From Betaproteobacteria bacterium (lineage in GTDB: Bacteria > Pseudomonadota > Gammaproteobacteria > Burkholderiales > SG8-41), in the NCBI GenBank assembly GCA_021730905.1, contig JAKFYK010000008.1, forward strand, positions 38,588 through 102,587: 64,000 nt of DNA. Direction: 5' to 3'. The stretch's first letter is position 1, and each line of letters opens with the position of its first letter. The notes under the pieces are model-generated. The model did no database searches. It saw only the letters and a list, made by a program, of their open reading frames with translations, and was not told the DNA's origin. The translations under genes and the position numbers were made by a program. Below are positions 60,491 through 64,000 of this stretch, one piece after another.

Positions 60491-60958
60491 ATGGCTCAGA
60501 CGATCAGCGTGACGTTAAGCGTAAACGGCAGGCAGCAGACCATCAACGCGGCGTCGGACACGCCGCTGCTGTGGGTGTTGCGCGAACAGCTCAAGTTAAC
60601 CGGCACCAAGTTCGGTTGTGGCGTGGGACAGTGCGGCGCGTGTACGGTACATCTGGATGGCAAGCCGGTGCAGTCGTGTCTGCAAACGTTGCAAGACGTT
60701 GCCGGCAAACGCATCACCACTATTGAAGGCCTCTCCAAGGATGCGAGTCATCCGCTGCAAAAAGCATGGCTCGCCGAACAGGTGCCGCAGTGCGGTTATT
60801 GCCAATCGGGTCAAATCATGCGTGCGGCAGGACTGCTGAAAGAGACGCCGCGACCGACCCGCGAGCAGATTGTTGAATACATGAGCCCCAATATTTGCCG
60901 CTGTGGTACTTACGCGCGTATTACGCGTGCGATTGAACGCGCGTCACGGGAGGCATAA
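60491..60958 (+). CDS. [2Fe-2S] subunit of a second molybdenum hydroxylase (IorA-like)
   Basis: 155 residues, similar to the gene at 27061 and to isoquinoline 1-oxidoreductase alpha subunits. First cluster: Cys43, Cys48, Cys51 and Cys63 ([13 protein letters not shown]). Second: Cys101, Cys104, Cys136 and Cys138 ([16 protein letters not shown]). It starts after GGAGAAACGACA, a good ribosome site. The large-subunit gene begins 4 bp after its stop, so they are one operon. No signal peptide; the partner carries the Tat signal, so the pair may be exported together. Confidence 0.93.
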   Translation: MAQTISVTLSVNGRQQTINAASDTPLLWVLREQLKLTGTKFGCGVGQCGACTVHLDGKPVQSCLQTLQDVAGKRITTIEGLSKDASHPLQKAWLAEQVPQCGYCQSGQIMRAAGLLKETPRPTREQIVEYMSPNICRCGTYARITRAIERASREA

Positions 60959-60961
60959 GCG

Positions 60962-63187
60962 ATGAAAACCACGACGAAAACCAAAATCAACCAACAACGC
61001 CGCCATTTCATGGTGGGGGCAGCGGGATTTACCTTCGGCGTAGCGGTGGGTGCGCCGTCATTATTGATAGGCGAAGCGCAGGCGCAAAACACCAGCGTCA
61101 AACTGAATAATTGGGTAACGATCCATACCGACGGAACGGTGGTGATCATGTCGCCAGCCTCGGAAATGGGGCAGGGCTCACTCACCTCGCTGCCGCGCAT
61201 ATTGGCCGACGAGATGGATGCCGATTGGTCCAGGGTGAAAATAGACGGCTCGGCAGTCAGCGACAAGGTGTTCGGCAATCCGGGGCGCGGCTTTCATCAG
61301 TACACCGCGGGCAGCGCCACGGTGACGGGTTACTTTAATAATCTGCGGCAGTTCGGCGCGCAGGTGCGGCAGGTGCTGGTGGACAACGCCGCTCAGCGCT
61401 GGGGCGTGCCCGTTACGGAGCTGTCCACGCAGCCCGGCGTGGTGCTGCACCAGAAGACCGGCAGAAAGCTGACTTACGGCGAGATCGCGGCATTTGCGAA
61501 AATTCCCGCCGAGGCGCCGCAGGTCACGGTAGAGCCGGTGGCGACGGCGGAATTTCGTCTGATCGGCAAGGACATTCCGCGCGCGGATATTCCGGGCAAA
61601 CAGGATGGCAGTACGAAATACAGCATCGACGTGCAGGTGCCGGGCATGATTTACGGCGCGATTCTGCGCGAACCAGTGGAAGGCGCGGGCGTTGCCAAAG
61701 TCGATGATGCCGCCGCGCGCGCGGTGGAGGGTGTGATCAGCGTGGTGCCACTGAAGAATGGTGTTGGCGTGCTCGCTGAAAATCCCTGGGCGGCTTTTCA
61801 AGGGCGCAAGGCGCTCAAGGTGACATGGGGCAACAAGGCGCAGGGCGCGGGTTTTTCCACGGGCGGCGGCTATGAGCAATTTTCCGCAGCGGCGAAAGAC
61901 CCTGCGCATCCCGTGATCGATTGGCAGAAAAGCGGCGACGCCGCAGGCAAACTCAAAAGCGCTGCGAATGTTGTCGAGGCGGAGTACCGCTCCGACTACG
62001 CGTACCACGCGCAGATGGAGCCGCTTAACTCTGTTGCAGCGGTATCACCCAAGGGCGATGCGGTGGAAATCTGGTGCGGCGTGCAAAGCCAGACCATCGC
62101 GGTGACGGTCGCAGCGCAGGCGCTAGGCATTCCCGAATCAAAAGTGAAATTCAATCACCATTTGCTCGGCGGCGGTTTCGGCCGGCGCGGCAATCGCGAC
62201 GCCGATTTCGTGCTCGATTCGGTGCTGCTGTCGAAAGCCTCCGGCAAACCGGTGAAAGTGATGTGGACGCGCGAGGACGATATTCACTCCGGGCGATTCC
62301 GTCCGCTGTATGTGAACCGCCTGCGCGCGGGGCTGGATGCGTCGGGCAATATCTCCGGCTATCATCATCGCGCAGTGTGCGATCACGTGATGGCGTTCAT
62401 GGACCCGGTGCGCTACAAACAGGTCAAAGGGCGTGACGGCATTGCGTTGAACGGCATCGGCGTGGGCTCGTACGAAATCGCCGACCGCGCGTCGGAAGGC
62501 GTGCTGGTGCACACGGGCATGCGCACTAACCCGCTGCGCGGCATCGGTTTTACCGCAAACAGTTTTGCCACCGAGGTATTCATCGACGAACTGGCGGCGA
62601 AGGCGGGTGTTGATCCGGTCGAGTTTCGTTTGCGCATGCTGAAGAAAGACCCGCGCGGACGCCATGTCATCGAAGAAACCGCGAAAATGGCAGAGTGGAA
62701 AAGAAAGCGCGCGGGCCACGGCCTCGGCATCGCGTATGTAAATTACTCGGGTACGGAAATCGCCGGTATCGCCGATGTGTCAGTCGATAAAGCCAGCGGC
62801 GCAATCAAGGTGCACAATTTCTGGTGCACCATCGACTGCGGCGTGGCGGTGCATCCCGATAACGTGATCGCGCAGACCGAAAGCTCCATCGTCTACGGAT
62901 TGGGGCTGGCGCTGATCGAACGCATCAGCATCGCCAACGGTGCGGTGGAGCAGTCGAACTTCTTCGACTATCACGTGCCGCGCATGCGCGATGTGCCGCA
63001 GATGCACATCAAACTGGTGCAAACCAAGAATCATCCGACGGGTGCGGGGCAAATGGCCGTGCCGTTGGTGCCGTCGGCGATATCGAACGCGGTGTTTCAG
63101 TTGACCGGCGTGCGTTTGCGCCAGCAGCCGATGCTGGCGGGACGGGTGAAACAGGCGATGCTGGATTCAGGTAACAATGTAGCATAA
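60962..63187 (+). CDS. Molybdopterin-binding subunit of a second molybdenum hydroxylase (IorB-like)
   Basis: 741 residues. The N-terminus has a Tat-type signal (QQRRHFMVGAAGF, cleavage near AQA-Q), so the enzyme is periplasmic. Family segments are MSPASEMGQGSLTSLPRILA, LLGGGFGRRGNRDAD and TNPLRGIGFTANSFATEVF. The C-terminal GAGQMAVPLVPSAISNAVF aligns with the GxGE stretch of relatives, with Gln for the catalytic Glu, so activity may be reduced or altered. The substrate is unknown. The twin-Arg signal is the main contrast with the first hydroxylase. Confidence 0.88.
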   Translation: MKTTTKTKINQQRRHFMVGAAGFTFGVAVGAPSLLIGEAQAQNTSVKLNNWVTIHTDGTVVIMSPASEMGQGSLTSLPRILADEMDADWSRVKIDGSAVSDKVFGNPGRGFHQYTAGSATVTGYFNNLRQFGAQVRQVLVDNAAQRWGVPVTELSTQPGVVLHQKTGRKLTYGEIAAFAKIPAEAPQVTVEPVATAEFRLIGKDIPRADIPGKQDGSTKYSIDVQVPGMIYGAILREPVEGAGVAKVDDAAARAVEGVISVVPLKNGVGVLAENPWAAFQGRKALKVTWGNKAQGAGFSTGGGYEQFSAAAKDPAHPVIDWQKSGDAAGKLKSAANVVEAEYRSDYAYHAQMEPLNSVAAVSPKGDAVEIWCGVQSQTIAVTVAAQALGIPESKVKFNHHLLGGGFGRRGNRDADFVLDSVLLSKASGKPVKVMWTREDDIHSGRFRPLYVNRLRAGLDASGNISGYHHRAVCDHVMAFMDPVRYKQVKGRDGIALNGIGVGSYEIADRASEGVLVHTGMRTNPLRGIGFTANSFATEVFIDELAAKAGVDPVEFRLRMLKKDPRGRHVIEETAKMAEWKRKRAGHGLGIAYVNYSGTEIAGIADVSVDKASGAIKVHNFWCTIDCGVAVHPDNVIAQTESSIVYGLGLALIERISIANGAVEQSNFFDYHVPRMRDVPQMHIKLVQTKNHPTGAGQMAVPLVPSAISNAVFQLTGVRLRQQPMLAGRVKQAMLDSGNNVA

Positions 63188-63197
63188 ATTGTTTAAT

Positions 63198-63212
63198 AAA
63201 AACAAATACTTA
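63198..63212 (+). repeat. A/T-rich 15-bp element, perfect copy
   Basis: AAAAACAAATACTTA without mismatch, with A/T-rich flanks. It ends 14 bp before the ATG of the next gene, the same spacing as at 37626-37640. Confidence 0.8.
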
Positions 63213-63226
63213 CGATGATACCGTAG

Positions 63227-63592
63227 ATGAGGGATATCAACGCAGCAGCCGGGCGGCGAGTCGCGGTGATCCGCCGCGCCTTTAGCAGCGTGCCCATGGA
63301 CTATTCTTTCAGCGCCATGGCCGCCAAGCCCGGTCAGCCGGTCAGCGGAACAGTCGAAATCCGGAAATCCCGCTGGATCATTCCCGGATCGCCGGTGACG
63401 CTTCCGCTGCAAGAGAACAACACCGTGTCGGCGGGTTTTTGGAATACCTTCATGTCGGTGGATGTGGTTCCCGATGTCGACGTGGTCATTACCACCGGCG
63501 GGTGGAGTATCCACAACCTGCGCACGATCCTGTTATTGGCGGTTGTTGTCGTTGTGATTGCTGCGGTAATGGCTTTCGTATACAGCACGTGA
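63227..63592 (+). CDS. Hypothetical protein with C-terminal membrane anchor
   Basis: 121 residues. The first 95 are polar with several beta-like strands (GQPVSGTVEIRKSRWIIPGS, NNTVSAGFWNTFMSVDVVP). The C-terminus has one strong hydrophobic helix, TILLLAVVVVVIAAVMAFVY. Tail-anchored topology is likely. The ribosome site is weak; ATG 63296 is an alternative start. Function unknown. It follows the A/T element and the hydroxylase operon. Confidence 0.5.
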   Translation: MRDINAAAGRRVAVIRRAFSSVPMDYSFSAMAAKPGQPVSGTVEIRKSRWIIPGSPVTLPLQENNTVSAGFWNTFMSVDVVPDVDVVITTGGWSIHNLRTILLLAVVVVVIAAVMAFVYST

Positions 63593-63612
63593 TGCGTCCC
63601 AGGCTACGCTTG

Positions 63613-63882
63613 CTAGGAAGTCGTGTTGAGCGTACCCATGAAGCTATCGCGGGTTGACTTTTTTGCATAGTGTACGTATGCATTGTTTTTCACCAGTTCT
63701 CTGATACAGCGGGTGGTAACGAATTCCAGGTGCTCAAGATATTTCAAATTCTTCTTGGGATCGTCGCTTGCTTCCAAGCGCCCATGCGTCATTTTAGAAC
63801 GAAGGTCGTATAGATTTTCTATATCTGATTTGGTACACCGCGGCTCTGATGCAAGAAGTGAAGACACGCGAGTAGAAGTCAT
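63613..63882 (-). pseudogene. C-terminal remnant of a HEPN-like protein
   Basis: 89 codons whose central part, ENLYDLRSKMTHGRLE, has the R-x4-H arrangement (RSKMTH) of HEPN ribonuclease/RNA-binding domains, followed by helices NLKYLEHLEFVTTRCIRELV. It lacks the N-terminal bulk normally found in such proteins. Its ATG (63880-63882) lies right behind the transposase stop (63884-63886), so the frame probably is a gene cut by the IS insertion. The codons are more A/T-rich than the neighbours, which suggests foreign origin. Defence or toxin relatives are common in this fold. Confidence 0.5.
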
Positions 63883-63883
63883 T

Positions 63884-64000
63884 TCATAAATACCGACGGA
63901 TGAGAATCATAGAGCAGGCGAGATGAACAAAGGCGTTGAAATGATCGATCAGGCGATCCCAGCGGGTGATCACGCGTTTGTATTTGTTCAACCAAGCGAA
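63884..64000 (-). mobile_element. IS5-type transposase, C-terminal end (partial)
   Basis: The minus strand is open from the right edge to TGA at 63884-63886, giving 38 residues. The sequence FAWLNKYKRVITRWDRLIDH and the following FNAFVHLACSMILIRRYL match the C-terminal end of IS5-family DDE transposases (the ERxFAWLxxxRR region). The rest of the element lies beyond the window. The terminal inverted repeat should sit just left of 63884 but cannot be defined from one end. Confidence 0.75.

Noticed and set aside
1..64000. CRISPR arrays, rRNA genes, further tRNAs
   Set aside because: I found no regularly spaced direct repeats of CRISPR size, no rRNA sequence and only the one tRNA-Leu.

Overview
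This GC-rich window looks chromosomal and betaproteobacterial (Burkholderiales-like). The reasons are the layout tpiA, secG, tRNA-Leu, nuoA-N, four Bug/TctC-type periplasmic binding proteins, and the sequence character of the Nuo, DsbB and cytochrome proteins. Species cannot be fixed from the sequence alone.

Layout. 1-1530: tail of an unknown gene, a Bug binding protein and a spacer. 1531-18516: tpiA, secG, tRNA-Leu(GAG), a complete 14-gene complex I operon (nuoA to nuoN) and a Nudix hydrolase. 18553-24163: a probable DSF (cis-2-unsaturated fatty acid) signalling module made of a MerR-PAS-GGDEF-EAL protein, an RpfF-type synthase and a divergent Aas-like acyl-ACP synthetase. 24189-26925: two c-type cytochromes, arfB, dsbB and a small YdcH-like protein. 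27061-29666: a first isoquinoline/nicotinate-type molybdenum hydroxylase. 29768-35953: small proteins, an MFS transporter, a YpfJ-type zinc peptidase, a CBS protein, an orphan Anbu proteasome-like peptidase and a diguanylate cyclase. 36056-39691: an AsmA-like protein and a membrane-bound spermidine-synthase-like protein. 39692-40537: a non-coding-looking stretch with a pair of DnaA boxes and a small Arg-rich ORF.

40538-60301 is a catabolic island: binding proteins, an alpha/beta hydrolase, an M24/DddP-like protein, E1-alpha, E1-beta and E2 of a 2-oxoacid (acetoin-type) dehydrogenase without E3, an amidohydrolase, an MFS carrier, a beta-hydroxyacid dehydrogenase, a Rid protein, an aldo/keto reductase, an FMN alpha-hydroxyacid oxidase, a D-2-hydroxyacid dehydrogenase and a TerC protein. 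60491-63187 is a second molybdenum hydroxylase. The right edge holds a HEPN-like gene remnant and the 3' end of an IS5-type transposase.

The most striking non-coding signal is a 15-bp A/T-rich element, AAAAACAAATACTTA. It is present in six perfect and six near-perfect copies on both strands, mostly just before genes, once filling the whole gap between nuoL and nuoM, and once inside the nuoG reading frame. It resembles an IHF site (CAAnnnnTTA). Other repeats include a duplicated nuoD 5' end that encloses three hairpins, a roughly 80-bp repeat upstream of two minus-strand genes, and two GTGAGGCG-type inverted repeats.
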